35,000 nt of DNA. It comes from Glandiceps talaboti. Lineage: Eukaryota; Hemichordata; Enteropneusta; Spengelidae. The notes beneath the pieces were generated by a model that was given only the letters and a program-made list of their open reading frames with translations, ran no database searches and was not told the DNA's origin. The translations under genes and the position numbers were made by a program. The stretch covers positions 11,106,259 to 11,141,258 of the forward strand of contig NC_135559.1 of assembly GCF_964340395.1 (NCBI RefSeq). Reading direction: 5' to 3'. Shown here one piece after another: positions 1 through 11,282 of this stretch. How positions within the stretch are numbered: the first letter of the stretch is position 1; each line of letters opens with the position of its first letter.

Positions 1-760
1 AGCATTGGTTGCCACTAAATCCACTGGACTCAGACTGATTCGAAAATTATTAAAATTGTTATTAAATCTCAATTATGTTTTGAACTCAACATCTTCTTTC
101 CAATGTCTGCAGTCTGTCACACAACAACTTTTTCACCCATTTCGAATTTGAGCGATATTAAAAACTATGTACTGGCAAAGAACTAATGGGCTCGAGATAC
201 AAGAGGGTTTTTTGTCGCCCTCAGTGTTAGGATACTAAATTTGTTTCGTTTATTGTGGATATTTTAGAATATGGGATTTTCAGAGTATTGTACTTGTATG
301 ATGTACGATTTCAGTAACGAATAAAAAACAAACAATTTTTATCACGTGATACTCAGTACTTTAAAAGAAAATAAAAGGACTAGTTATCCTTATGTAATAT
401 TGTTATGAATCGTTTGAAGTCATCAACAATGGAGAACTGCAATTAAATTTTGAACTACAGTTTGCTGTACAGGCACGGTGACATTGGCGCTTATCAATCA
501 GAGTAGACTAAGTTTACCTTTATTCCATCATACAGACCCAACGCCTTGTAACAATAAAGATATCTTTTCGTTTTCTTGCTCTTTCTTTGAACAGTACATA
601 TTTACCAACAGATTAAAAACACACTTTTTCGTTGTTTAATAAAGATGTGATTTCAACAGTTAATAACTGTTGTTTTTCAGTTACGGTGCTTATATGTATT
701 CAACGGATACAGATATAACAGATATAAACTGATACTTATATTTCAACCAGTTTACATATA
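1..760. other. no gene seen
   Basis: AT-rich sequence with no long open frame on either strand and no convincing exon flanked by splice sites. It may be intergenic, or intron or UTR of a gene lying outside the window. Confidence 0.5.
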
Positions 761-810
761 CATGTGTATGTATGTATGTATGTATGTATGTGTGTGTGTG
801 TTGTGTGTGC
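761..810. repeat. (TATG)n/(TG)n microsatellite
   Basis: A short run of TATG units passes into a TG run. It is a simple repeat. Confidence 0.9.
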
Positions 811-1199
811 AATACATGGTTAAGACGTTTGTGTCGGGTTTGCTTGAGGGAATAAAAGTTTGTGTCCATCGTTTTCCCCTATCATAATTGACTGTAACGC
901 CAGGCTATCTTACTTTGAGGGCCAGCGATGAAACAGTGTAATGCCTGTAAATGATGGATCCAGTACTAGTGTAGTTGGTATCAGCTGCTTTTGGTTCGGC
1001 TCAACTCCCAATTATACTTATGCCACCATTTCTATCAGCATGGGCTAGTATCCTATTCATGTACATTGCCTTGATTTGCCCATGACTCTGAAAAGTTGGT
1101 GAATTTATAAACCTTGGGGATAAACATGAGCGACGGCCTAAATTAGATATATATGTCCCTGACCGATAGTGACTAAAGACATCTTGAATTTCAGTTGGC

Positions 1200-1429
1200 G
1201 ACATTGGCAACTAATCTATCAACCTGACTATATGTGGGTGAATCGTCTTTTGAATAGTCTGCTCGGTCCACAGGCCAGGGAACGCTGTTATCATATGCGC
1301 CGAAATGGATTGTACGAGTACTAGTTGAGGAAGACTAAAGGGTCGTTGTGCCGTTCTGATCCGAGCCAAGGGGTAATAATTGTAAAGCGCTTGGAGTACG
1401 GCATGGGAAAGCGCTATATAGGAACCCAA

Positions 1430-1461
<32 letters not shown>
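1200..1461 (+). mobile_element. 3' end of a non-LTR retrotransposon or SINE with an L2-like tail
   Basis: The segment near 1382-1425 contains two copies of an AAGCGCT motif, the second followed by TATATA. It then runs into about ten ATT units (1431-1461). An AAGCGCTATATA box ahead of an ATT microsatellite is the usual 3' end of L2/CR1-type LINEs and of SINEs that share their tail. No reverse-transcriptase reading frame remains nearby, so this is a 5'-truncated copy or a SINE. The left boundary is a guess. Confidence 0.55.
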
Positions 1462-1462
<1 letters not shown>

Positions 1463-1465
1463 CAT

Positions 1466-2155
1466 CGTTGACAGTATTTAAAAAAAACAATCAATCAATC
1501 AAACAAATATTCGTAAATCACAAGAAGTTTATATTTTAATGTAATAGGTTTGAAAAGGTGACTCATTTTATTAATGGCAAGGTTAAATTTATATAGCAGA
1601 CACTATATACATTGTCTACTTTCCTAAACATGCAGTCATGATCACCGTAGTGTCACAGTATTCTTTGTGAATGATGAAAACAGCATTCCTAGCATTAAAT
1701 TGGACTGCATCCCAGTTGTTAACCTAAAATAGTGAGTTGTTATAACAAAGTACTGACTACTGTATTGTTAAGCCAATACAACATAAATTCTGGCCATGTA
1801 CATGCTTTCGAAAAAGAGTTCAAGAGCTCTAGGGAATTCGGTTATTGTTACCAGGGTGAACAAATCCTTTGATTTCCAACTTGTACAATAACTAAGAGGA
1901 TTATGCCATCCACTTTTGATTAGTTCTTTACACGTACATTGTATAAGATTTGTAAAGCTTTATAGTTATATATAAGCAAGTGTGTCCATGTTTTTGAGGG
2001 TTTAAATCTGTGTCTATGTATTATATATGCAGCCAACAGTGTAGTGTGTTCCTAACAATGAATAGCTATTATTCCATGTAGACAATAATGTAGAATAGTG
2101 GACTGACTATAATAGCTACTATCTTTAATATCAAACTAGGAGTTAGGGCCTTGGT
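1466..2155. other. no gene seen
   Basis: AT-rich sequence without a supported exon or recognisable repeat. Confidence 0.4.
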
Positions 2156-2159
2156 TAAG

Positions 2160-2223
2160 GCCATACATACATACATACATACATACATACATACATACAT
2201 ACATACATACATACATACATACA

Positions 2224-2255
<32 letters not shown>

Positions 2256-2650
2256 CACACAGACAGAGACTAGACAGATACATACACATATATACATATA
2301 TACATGCAATAAATACTACATACATACATACATACATACATACATACATACATACATACATACACACACAGATCTATACATACATATACATACATACATA
2401 CATACATACATACATACATACATACATACATACATGCACGTATTCATACACGCATTCATTCATACATACATACATACATACACACACATACATGCATACA
2501 TAGACAGACACATACATACTAGACACAGATACATACATACATACTACAGACAAAAATCAATAAATACATACATACATACATACATACATACATACATACA
2601 TACATACATACATACATACATACATACATACATACATACATACATACATT
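2160..2650. repeat. compound (CATA)n microsatellite array
   Basis: Several blocks of CATA units (2161-2254, 2318-2362, 2380-2436, 2566-2650) are separated by short degenerate CACA or CAGA stretches. Long apparent reading frames here (repeated YIHT or MYVC) come only from the 4-base period and are not genes. Confidence 0.95.
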
Positions 2651-2995
2651 GTATAAATGATAGAGTCGCACTGGGTTTTTTTTAGAGAAAAAAACATATT
2701 TTAATTTTCTCCTGAAATCTCAATCATGTCATTTAACAGTTACATGTAAGGGTGACGTTGGAATCAGTTACTGAAAACTGTATTCGACTATGTTGTTATG
2801 GTGACTAATATACACATATTGAAGTCTCTAGTCCCAAGAGTAGTTCTTCAAACTCGTATTACAAAGTTATTTACCAAGTAGTTGGTCAAATAAAAGCTTT
2901 GGGGAAATAAGATGTGTACACGATTTTCAATAAATTTGAAATCTTTTGAGTCAAATTAAAGATTACTGATTTGTATTGTTCGTTAAGGTTGTCAG

Positions 2996-3077
2996 GCAAC
3001 AATGGGTTACAGCCATTATGATCCAACAGCTGAATTCAGTCCACAATTCAGTGTCATCCTTTCATATATGACTCAAG
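2996..3077 (+). CDS. orphan first-exon-like coding segment
   Basis: A good acceptor (TTGTCAG at 2989-2995) is followed six bases later by an ATG at 3002, 25 open codons, and a strong donor (CTCAAG|GTAAGT after 3077). The exon ends in phase 1, as do all first coding exons of the Ig genes downstream. Its start, MGYSHYDPTAEFSP, resembles the MAHYEYPTPG start of the Ig gene at 15655 (aromatic pair, then PT). An acceptor a few bases before the ATG is also seen at 15655 and 21609. No Ig exon follows before the opposite-strand gene at 3165. It is therefore either a relic left by deletion, or an alternative first exon that splices over that gene to 6071. The similarity is short, so the call is tentative. 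Confidence 0.35.
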
Positions 3078-3164
3078 GTAAGTCCGGGTAGTCTATAGAG
3101 CTAGTGGGGTGATCTGTACACCGTGGCACTATGTCATACCATGTAGCTAAGTAGGGGAATGCCA

Positions 3165-4438
3165 TCAACTGCTGCCTGAACTATTTTTAGATTCCCTCTG
3201 ACGACGTTCCTCTTCGGCTGTAACAGCAAAAGAATGAAAATATCAAAATGCTATTCTGATTTAAGTGACAACATTCAATTTGAAAGTAAACTTGATTTAT
3301 GTGTGGCCCCAAAAATCAGGGATAAATAACATTTCAGTCGATGCAAGTACATGATACACAAATATCACTAATTTTTTTTAACAAGCAAACAGAATGTGAG
3401 GTGCTTAATGAATCAGTTCGCAAGAACCCCAACCTGTGTTGACACATTTTACAATTGGAAATTATATTTGATTTTTTCATGAACATATCTAAAGCTGAGC
3501 GACAATGAAAAGACACTGCTACAATCAATGTGCGTGTATCATTCCAATGAACTGTACCGTACCATGTTTTCAACAATCTAGGCGGAAACAAATCTGTCAA
3601 AAATTTGCTAAGGATGTAATTCAGTCCAACCACAAACTCAACTATCACATCCCAACTCCAAGTAATCATAACTATGCAACCAGAAATCGTAACCGTGTGA
3701 ATTTTTCATTTCGCACAAAACGCAAAGAATGTAGTCCGACAGTGTACTTTGTAAATTTGTTTCGCAATAGGTAAAGTGTTTACTACATGCTTTTCCTTGC
3801 GTTCTCGTGTTTTGTGTATTTCATCTGTAAATTGTGTTTTGGAGTTCTGTGTCAATTTTATGCTGTTGTGGTTTTACCATGTGAGAGATTCCTTTTTAAA
3901 TTGGTTTTGTGTATTTCTGTAATTTGTGTTTTGGGTTCTGTGTAAATTTTATGCTGTTGTGGTTTTACCTTGTAGAGATTCCTTTTTAAATTGGATTCAA
4001 TTGTATATGTGGGTTTTTTTTAACTCAGTGTAATTTGGCCTTTTGGCCACAATGGCTGGGATTAATAAACCATTATTATTATTATTATAACCTCAGCCTT
4101 AAAAACCCACAAAGTAAGTTTACAAATCTATAGTTGAAATAACATTAACACGGCTATTTCCGACATTTATTGTTGTATTAAAGGCATATATGGTGTTAAC
4201 ATCTGTAAGCAAATAGACTTCTCTCAAAGGTGATAGTCGACACAAACTACGAAACCTTACCCTTTCTGATTTCTTCCTCAACCTCTGTATTCTGTATCAG
4301 CTTTCTCGGTCTAACCTCGACCCGACGTATTCCAGTTCCAACTTCTGCCGCAGTTTGTTGCAATTCAGCACTTGTCTTGTCTGTTTTGCTAGAATTAGGC
4401 GTTGGTGCTGTTGACTGTCGTTCCATACTTTCCGCCAT
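3165..4438 (-). CDS. small charged protein, copy A of the GIRR-core family (76 aa)
   Basis: Two coding exons on the - strand. Exon 1 is 4438-4261 (59 codons plus one base), with an AAAATGG start and donor AAAGG|GTAAGG. Exon 2 is 3217-3165, after a clear acceptor (TGCTGTTACAG). The intron of 1,043 bases is phase 1. The protein has a variable S/T/Q-rich head (residues 1-29), a conserved core (about 30-64) with AAEVGTGIRRVEVRPRKL followed by alternating charged residues, and a short polar tail ending SSGSS. It has no signal peptide, membrane segment or cysteine, and looks helical and intracellular. I do not recognise the family. Copies B (11282) and C (20408) share the core, the phase-1 intron position and the AEE start of exon 2. 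This three-way agreement supports the gene model. The intron holds a LINE fragment. It lies head-to-head with the Ig gene at 5555. A possible ATTAAA polyadenylation signal lies at 2705-2700. Confidence 0.72.
3480..4090 (+). mobile_element. 5'-truncated non-LTR retrotransposon (LINE) fragment
   Basis: An open frame at about 3505-3774 ends with a segment like the C-terminal tail of LINE reverse transcriptases (HNYATRNRNR then an FRT-like patch). It is followed by a T- and G-rich 3' region, a short GGCCTTTTGGCC palindrome, and a terminal ATT microsatellite at 4072-4088. No catalytic domain is present. It lies in the intron of the - strand gene 3165-4438. A 336-base open frame on the opposite strand here is its shadow. 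Clade (CR1/L2-like or other) and exact 5' end are uncertain. Confidence 0.6.
3811..3995 (+). repeat. two-copy tandem repeat, about 90-95 bp, in the LINE 3' region
   Basis: Copy 1 (3811-3905) and copy 2 (3906-3995) both begin TTTGTGTATTT and share ATGCTGTTGTGGTTTTACC and GAGATTCCTTTTTAAATTGG. They differ by a few indels and substitutions. Confidence 0.85.
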
Positions 4439-5554
4439 TTTGTTGCTTCGCTTCAGAATGCCGTCTAGTGTCATTGGCCTGTAACACAGCGACAAGAGTG
4501 AGCGCTACTAAGAGCCGTGTAACACAAATGAAGCAGTACAGTATCACCGAGCCGTTTCTAAATGTACACACGTGCGGGGAAATTCCACTAAAATGACCAG
4601 AAATATCACTTTTGAAATCTAGAACCTTTGGTGTAATATGTCACATGCAAAAATAGCAACGATTGCACAAAAATTTCGCAATTTTTGGAACGTGTCATTG
4701 TTCACCAGATCTGGAAAATTCGAGAATGGCGGGAAACAAACCTTTTCGGCTTCGAGGAATCACTCCGCTCAGCCAATAGGAGTAGACAGGTAGAAAGGCA
4801 AGCTGTTGAGTGGTTCAGGGGGAGGATGACCGACTGATGTAACTGTATATTAACTGGAATCACAGCCCATACTGTATGCTTAAATGAATAAGGGTTATGT
4901 TGTTTCTTCCACTTCTTGTACTCCATCCATCTAGCCGTTAACTGCACTATTTGAGGATGATTGACAGCGTCGTTTAGTGCCATTTTTATTTCATAAGTGA
5001 CACAGCGAGAAAATCTGACAAGACATAAACAAAAAAGAAGCAGGTAAGTGTTTTGTATTTTATTTCTGATTCCTTTATCAAGGCTCTGGTGGCTATTTCC
5101 TCTACAAACATAGGTACTAGCTGCTATATTGTTCAACCACAACCCACCCCACAGGTACGTCACAGTGGTTAGTATTTGGGATATACTATTTCAAAAAAGG
5201 TTATTATTTTTTGGCAGGGCAGATTATGTCTTACATTCATATTCTTGACAGTTTTTTTTAGAAATAATTAGATTTGTGCAATCAAAACAGAAAGGAACCG
5301 CTTTAAATGCTTTCAGATTTTTGTGACAATCATCATTAAAAGATGGTCAAGCTACATCGTCCGGGATTAAGAATAACTTTGCGCTCATTTCCCCTCAGTT
5401 TTCGGCCACGGCAGTTAAAATGTCCCTACGGATATAATACATTGAACTTGGGTTGCGATTACGCGAATGAATACAAGAATAACGCAAAATATTAAACAAA
5501 TGAACGAAGACACTTTCATTCATTATCTTTGTATTTGCGAATACTGTTGAAACT
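4439..5554. promoter_or_regulatory. head-to-head intergenic region between gene A and the first Ig gene
   Basis: This 1.1-kb interval separates two divergent starts and so probably holds both promoters. A strong + strand donor (AAGCAG|GTAAGT, exon ending 5043) and an acceptor (CATTTCCCCTCAG, ending 5398) could define a 5' UTR intron of the Ig gene. A 153-codon open frame on the - strand (5163-4702), containing MALNDAVNHPQIVQ, also lies here. I cannot connect it to splice sites or a family. Confidence 0.35.
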
Positions 5555-6386
5555 ATGTCTTACGAAGTGCCAACACCAGGTATGACTCCAAAAGAGATTT
5601 CACTTAAACGGGTAGCAGACTATTTTTACTTGCAGTCACTGTCGCAGCAGACTGTCGGCGTTTTTTGGCCGGCTGCAAGTATGTAGTACACAGCGACAAT
5701 TTTTTGTTGTTGCCGCGATGGGTGAAGGCGACTGGCATAACGTCATTTCAAAATGGCAGCGCCCAATCGAGGGCCATATAATGACAGCATATCATGCGGG
5801 AAATGTCGTAAGCAGCCTCTAGCCATAGCACACTCCTTGCGCTTGGCTGTCGCCGGTAAAAATACGCCGTTAAAAATCAAAACATTTTGATCCGTGCGGT
5901 CGAAAGTCGGCGGTCGATTGCTGGCGATAACAAATCGCTTTTCAGCCCATAGCAGTAACGATGCGATTTTTGCCTGCGATCTGCTGAACACTATGACGGT
6001 AGCTATCGCAATTTCAGCAGTGTGTTACCCGCTTTATAATATTTCATTGCATATGACTTCTGTCTTTCAGGTCCTCCGGCCTTTATCGCTCAACTACAAA
6101 CTACAAGAAGTACGTACAACAGGGGCGATACAATAGTAATGGAAGCTAGTGTACGTGGAAACCCACAGGGCCGAAAAGTAAACTTTACATGGAATAGGAT
6201 CGGGGTTACACCGACGGTGACCTGCAGTCTTTAAGAGCTCGTTGGACACAAGAGACATCACCGGGTGGTAAAATTAGAGCAACCATATCTAATGCCAAAC
6301 CAAACGACAGTGGTACGTTCACGGCAACTGTTAAAACGCCAATGTACTCTTCTGTATCCAGTAGTTGCAATGTTAACGTTCCATAG
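5555..6386 (+). pseudogene. single Ig-domain gene Ig1 (PTPG subtype), frameshifted as given
   Basis: Exon 1 (5555-5579) encodes MSYEVPTP plus one base. Exon 2 (6071-6386) follows the acceptor TTCTGTCTTTCAG. The intron is phase 1, as in the other Ig genes. Exon 2 has an I-set-like domain: B-strand VMEAS, C-strand NFTWNR, then a break, then NDSGTF and SSCNVNVP ending at TAG 6384-6386. In the starting frame TAA occurs at 6232-6234, and the F and G strands continue one base out of frame, so one base appears to be missing near 6205-6231. The rest is fully open, so the break is recent, polymorphic or a sequence error. The expected length is about 113 residues, with no signal peptide and no B/F-strand cysteine pair. 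Eight bases after the stop is a donor (CGAG|GTACGT, exon ending 6394) that can pair with an acceptor at 7884, giving a 3' UTR intron. Confidence 0.65.
5753..5855 (+). CDS. possible alternative first exon of Ig1
   Basis: Inside intron 1 of the Ig gene is an AAAATGG start with 34 open codons, reading MAAPNRGPYNDSISCGKCRK and ending LAVA. The donor GCCG|GTAAAA follows 5855, leaving phase 1. It could therefore join exon 2 at 6071 in frame and replace MSYEVPTP. The surroundings (5700-5960) are CpG-rich compared with the rest of the window, like a promoter. It contains a CxxC pair absent from the other Ig genes. A second overlapping frame from 5719 and an opposite-strand frame are also open here, so chance is not excluded. 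Confidence 0.3.
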
Positions 6387-7728
6387 ATTTCGAGGTACGT
6401 TCTTTTTGACATTATTCGAACCATTTGATTCCAAATGCAGAATATTCAGTGGTACCCTTTATTTCAAATTTTTGTTTACCCCTCGACTAATACATACCAT
6501 TTAATACGACACTGCTTCCGGTACCAACACTGGGCAAGTGACCCGGTAAGATCATCGATATCATCATGTAGATCTGTAGATAACCACAATATCCGAGTCG
6601 TTAGGAAATATTTTTGGAAATTTCAGCTAGAGACATATCGTCTGGTGCTGATTTAAATGTCCAACTATAAAATGACACACCAATCAAGTCAACTTAATGC
6701 GACAGTGTTTGAAAGTGACTTTATATTTAACATATCTTTATTTGTTTTAAAGTAAAAAAAAAAATCACCCTCGATATGCAATTTGGTTTTGTTTGGGGGT
6801 TTTCCTGAAACGGCACGGGTCGATTATAGTATTTATACAGTTCTAGTATTGTTTGGAATGTACATATATTTTTGTTTCTTTTGTCGGTGAATATGTAACC
6901 TTAATCCTTAACCAATTAAAAGGGGTGCAATGTATCCTTTTCCATTCATTTGTATCATGTATTCAGTCTAATGTCATAAAGTAATGTCACCAAAATGTGT
7001 GTCGTCATGAAGGGACAACACGTGTGACAACAGAAGGAATTGGATAATCCTTGAACCTATTACTTATTGTGCAATACGGTTTTTATTTTTCAATCCTATG
7101 ATCGATTCTGATGTATATGTCACCATATGGTTATGAGACAGGGAATCTTCATATTAATTACTGTTGAATATATAAATGGAAAAGAGGACCAGTAATTGCA
7201 CCCCCTCAGCTTTCTTATGAATTCTACTTTTTTTCTTTTTTTTTAAATCTTATCAAATAAAAATCATGAGCCGAAGAAACTTGTATTTTAAAGGATCATA
7301 TTTTTGAATGATGTTGGATTGTATATGCAGTTACTGCAAACATACACATATATTGCTGTTACAAATAGGACACTTTCAAACCCGCCATGTTGAATGTTGC
7401 ATCATGGGAAATGTGATAATAAATACTAATGAATTGGTATTGTAAACAATACTGTTACATTGTTTGCAACCACGAATGATCAATTCATAGTTACCCTGAC
7501 CATTGTGGGGTTTTTTTATCAGTAGCTCCAGATTAGGTGTTATGATAACCACAGATAGTCCCATAGTCTTATGCGTCTGAGCATGCTCAGTCTGGATTGC
7601 AAGTTCCCTATTATGTTACTCCTTAAATGCATCCATGAGGTAGGCAAAACATATTAACAAATAGATATTGTAACAAGACCAGGGGGTCTAATTTCTTATG
7701 TCTGAGTCATGTGTTGACAGTGGAACAG

Positions 7729-7752
7729 TAATTAATTAATTAATTAATTAAC
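7729..7752. repeat. (TTAA)n microsatellite
   Basis: Perfect TAAT repeat of about six units in the presumed 3' UTR intron of the first Ig gene. Confidence 0.85.
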
Positions 7753-7884
7753 ACCCTTGGTCGTGTAACATGAATTATTTGAGTGTGTAAGCCATTTGAT
7801 CTGGCTCAAACCACTATATAGTGGTCTGACGATCTGGTAACCATTTGAGCATTCTAACATGTTCATTTTTTTACTTACTTGCAG

Positions 7885-8190
7885 TATACGCACAATACAA
7901 GGGACATGCTGGACGAGAGAATTGTCATCCACTTGTTGAATTCAGACCTTCTGTCATGAAACCAAACCATTCCTGCCAAAAGTGACCACCAGATGGTATA
8001 ATGCCGGAACTGAGATTTCTAGTTGTATTTTAGTGACAATGAATTCACATCGTTAGAAAATCTTGCTAATATTAATATACATAATTGCTTCTTTTATACA
8101 GGAAAATTATGCTATAACCAAGTATCTATGAGGGAACTGCAATTTTGTATCTTAATTTTGTTATTTACAATAAACTCGTCCATTTTGTTC
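7885..8190 (+). other. probable 3' UTR exon of Ig1
   Basis: A strong acceptor (TTTTTTACTTACTTGCAG ending 7884) is followed about 290 bases later by AATAAA at 8169-8174. Together with the donor at 6395 this fits a 1.5-kb 3' UTR intron. Confidence 0.45.
8169..8174 (+). terminator. polyadenylation signal AATAAA, likely for Ig1
   Basis: Canonical hexamer followed by T-rich sequence (TTTTGTTC), downstream of the 3' UTR exon candidate. Confidence 0.45.
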
Positions 8191-8839
8191 ACTGGGTAAA
8201 TGTTCGTTGCATGAGTTTGTAATAACCATATACCATATGGATTGCATTCCAATGCAAGGTCAAAGGTCAGGTTTGCCAAATAGCTAAACAGGATACATTA
8301 ACTGCTGAGGATGGCTTCGTTTGGAGTTGCCATGGTGATCTTTTACACCGTATGTAATATTAGTTTACATGGGGAATTAAATCAAATGAAGAAAAAGTAC
8401 ATTTAACAACCAATTATGTATGGTAGTCTATATAGTAGAGCAGTTTCATATAAGCAATGAACATCTTGGTGCAAAAAATACGACCAGAAGGAAAGACTCA
8501 TGGTACGAAAAGAAACTTCATTCCTGACGTACATAGATAAGTCAACACACTTACAAGTTATAGTCACCAAAACCTCTTTGCTACCAGTCGTAGGCAACCA
8601 CATATGCCTATCTAGGCCACCTCTGGTTAATTCAGTGGAGCACACATGTAACTGCACCAAGTCGATGTAACACAGCTATGCCTTAAACTGATGATAGGAT
8701 CAGCTTTTTCTCCGTGAAATCATTTCAGCACACGGTGTGAAAACTATTGCATCATCAATGTTGATGAAATAGAGAAAGTACTCCATTTCAGATGAATAAT
8801 TGTAAATTTTGGGCACAATTTGTGACTCACTGGGTCTAC

Positions 8840-9300
8840 CGTCCGCCATGATTGTGTTTGTTCGTTGTTTGTTTACTCCAGCTAACAGTCAGGGACAGTC
8901 CATGGTATTACTCAAGGGTGAAAACCAGCGAGAAAACCCCAGACACACATACCCCTTTATCAAAGACAAACACACAACACAATTAACAATTGTTAAAGTT
9001 AATGAAACTTTTCTTTTTTCTGAAATGGAATTTTTATTTCAAAATATGAGAGAATTTCTATTTCAAAGCAATGTACATTCGACCCTTTCGCCAACAAGCT
9101 GTGAGAAATATAGCTGCCGACATTACACAATCCAACCAGAATTGTGAAAATTTGAAATCTGTACAGCAAGACGTTGTAAATTATACCTGCGACTTTCAAA
9201 TGGACTGAAGGAATTCGAATTGTTCGATAAACAAAACATCGTATCAAAGGTTACACGAGGACGCCATAAATCTACTTAATATTCATGAGACTGAATATTA
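8840..9300. repeat. diverged non-coding block, copy 1 (paired with 18080-18530)
   Basis: It starts with GTCCGCCATGATTGTGTTTG and ends with TTAATATTCATGAG. The copy at 18080-18530 has almost the same start, an identical end motif, and nearly equal spacing between them (about 440 versus 430 bases). In both places it lies between an Ig gene's 3' end and the 3' end of a GIRR-core gene, so it is part of the duplicated unit or an element within it. A 112-codon + strand frame here (8809-9147) shows only scattered similarity to the equivalent frame at 18010 and is probably not coding. Confidence 0.45.
9033..9038 (-). terminator. candidate polyadenylation signal for copy B
   Basis: TTTATT on the + strand reads AATAAA on the - strand, about 570 bases beyond the stop of copy B. 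Confidence 0.3.
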
Positions 9301-9603
9301 ATGAGATGGGACAATACTTCATACATAGTCTCACACAACCTCTCTAAAGTGTTCCGCTCTGCATGCTTGTCCCTAAATGGTGGTATATACTTCAAATACT
9401 TTTAACACAATAACTTCTGATTGTTGAAGATTTACAAATAATTCGTCCACTGTTCACAGTGAATTACTAAAATGTCTTCAATATCCCGCGTATCAAAGTC
9501 GGCGTATGAAATGTCCCTGTAGTGGTTGGCGTCCAGCCTACCGAGGCCAGTAGTTACCAGCAGCCTTAGCGTAGTCACTTTACACTCAAAGCATGTCGAT
9601 AAT

Positions 9604-11282
9604 TCACAACGCTTCTTCCACTCGTTTATCATTCGTCCTTTGCTCTTCGGCTGAAAAATAAATGAAATAAATAATTATTAGAATATAATCTATGATATCT
9701 TTCTCAGTTCGATTACAACCTCTTTATGTAAGATACCCAAAGACTCGATAAGATTAAAGGGGTAAATAATTATGTGCTATCGGTACGGTAAACAACATTT
9801 TCTGTTTAGATAAAAGCAGTCGCCATTAAGTACGGGATGGAAACCTGCGTTCACTCAACACTAAAACGTATCAAAATATTTTGAAATACAACAGCCAGGG
9901 CCATGGCTGCATTATCTAACATGCGTGGAATTTCACAAGATGAAATCAGGCTCGCGTTACTCAGAATTTACATGTGTAGGACAGCTTTCATTGCCACATT
10001 TTCAAAAAATATAATTTTAGAGAAAAAAGAAATTGAAAAACTGAAGAGAAATGTGGATGGGGTGGTACCAAATTAATTTACAAACTGTAAACAATACGAT
10101 AGAAATCTGGATTTCCCCAGGGGTATACGCCTACAAGTTTGAATAACAGCATTATTGTTCCGACTTGCATTTTTCTACGAATTTGCACTATTCCCTATAA
10201 GAGCAGGAAAGTGTGATTTCACAGAAGAAACTCTAATTTTAACAAACATAATTTCATGTTATTACATATACTTTTAATATAGAAACCGTGGCTATAAGCA
10301 GTTGAGTGAAACGATACAGGAGAAAATAGAACCAACACTCCCTCTCACATAAAATGCACATACAGACAGTGAATAGTATATTATATACGAAACGAAATTT
10401 GATGACTACATTTGGGGACGTCACCTGATGTGAAACATTTATTCATATTTTTTCCTATGGTTGGGTATTTTGTTTTAACCTGACCTCTGAAAAGAATGAT
10501 TATAAACAGACACACATTTCGGTGCTTCATGAAGTGAATGTGTGAATATACGGGTATTCATTGAATGAGGTATCTAACAATAAAAAATACAGAGTGGTAC
10601 AAATATATGTATACAATCCATTGCTACAGAGTCATGAATTGTTGATATAATGGAAATTAACGAGACACTTTGGCATTTAAGTATAGGTCTGTGACAAATG
10701 GTTTCTAAATTTGAACTTAATCCAATCACAATTCCATCGTTGACCATGATTCGATGCCGCTGAGATAAAGTCGGCAAATACAGACAACACACAACGTTTG
10801 TCCAGAGTTTATGGCGCCATACTCTGAAAATATGTGCTTCTGGAAGTCCAACGCCTCTTCGTCCTCACACCCTTCGGGTGTAAATTTTGGATTTCTCGAA
10901 GTGAATATTTCCAGAGATAAGCGCTTTGCTCATCTAAGGGTATCATTTGCTAGAGACCCTGCCGAGATTTCATTTAGTCGATTACGATATGGTCTACGGC
11001 AGGGTAGAAAGCCTGGACTAAGTAGAAACACTCAAATGCCCGAGTTTAGGCAAAGCTGTTGAACATTCAGTTGAGAATACTATATTTTCCCACACACAAC
11101 AATTATAGTTTATTCTTACCTTCACGAATTTCCCTTTCAACTTCTGGATTATTTACTAACTTTCTACTACGGACCTCAACCCGTCTGATTCCAGAGCCAA
11201 TTTCTGCTGCTGTCTCTTCAAGTCGTGCAGTAGCTGTTGTACTGCTTGCTGTTTTAGTTCGCCCATCATCACCGGCCGCCAT
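9604..11282 (-). CDS. small charged protein, copy B of the GIRR-core family (69 aa)
   Basis: Exon 1 is 11282-11120 (54 codons plus one base, AAAATGG start, donor GAAG|GTAAGA). Exon 2 is 9650-9604, after acceptor TTTATTTTTCAG. The intron is 1,469 bases, phase 1. The protein begins MAAGDDGRTK, continues with a T/A/S-rich stretch, then the core AAEIGSGIRRVEVRSRKL (residues 25-42), an acidic/basic helix-like stretch (NNPEVEREIRE) and the exon-2 part AEEQRTNDKRVEEAL. It has no cysteine, signal peptide or membrane segment. Exon 2 also has a longer open reading in another frame (to 9432), but phase and comparison with copies A and C choose the short frame. The start lies 1,220 bases from the head-to-head Ig gene at 12502. 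The product is not recognised; a structural or adaptor role is only a guess. Confidence 0.72.

Noticed and set aside
2069-2685. Long frames of repeated YIHT or MYVC, also at 25483-25945 and 26900-27565
   Set aside because: Any 4-base repeat without stops reads open in several frames; these are microsatellite artefacts.
3334-3669. 111-codon - strand frame
   Set aside because: Antisense of the LINE reverse-transcriptase tail on the + strand.
4230-4484. 84-codon + strand frame, with similar frames at 11059-11313 and 20230-20493
   Set aside because: All three are the antisense of GIRR-core exon 1. Their mutual similarity comes from the - strand genes.
8809-9147. 112-codon + strand frame
   Set aside because: Only scattered similarity to the equivalent frame at 18010; no splice or family support, and it lies in the diverged repeat block.
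9432-9632. 66-codon - strand open frame starting MINEWKKRCELS
   Set aside because: It overlaps exon 2 of copy B in another frame. Exon 1 ends in phase 1, and copies A and C both continue with AEE, so the short frame ending at 9604 is the coding one.
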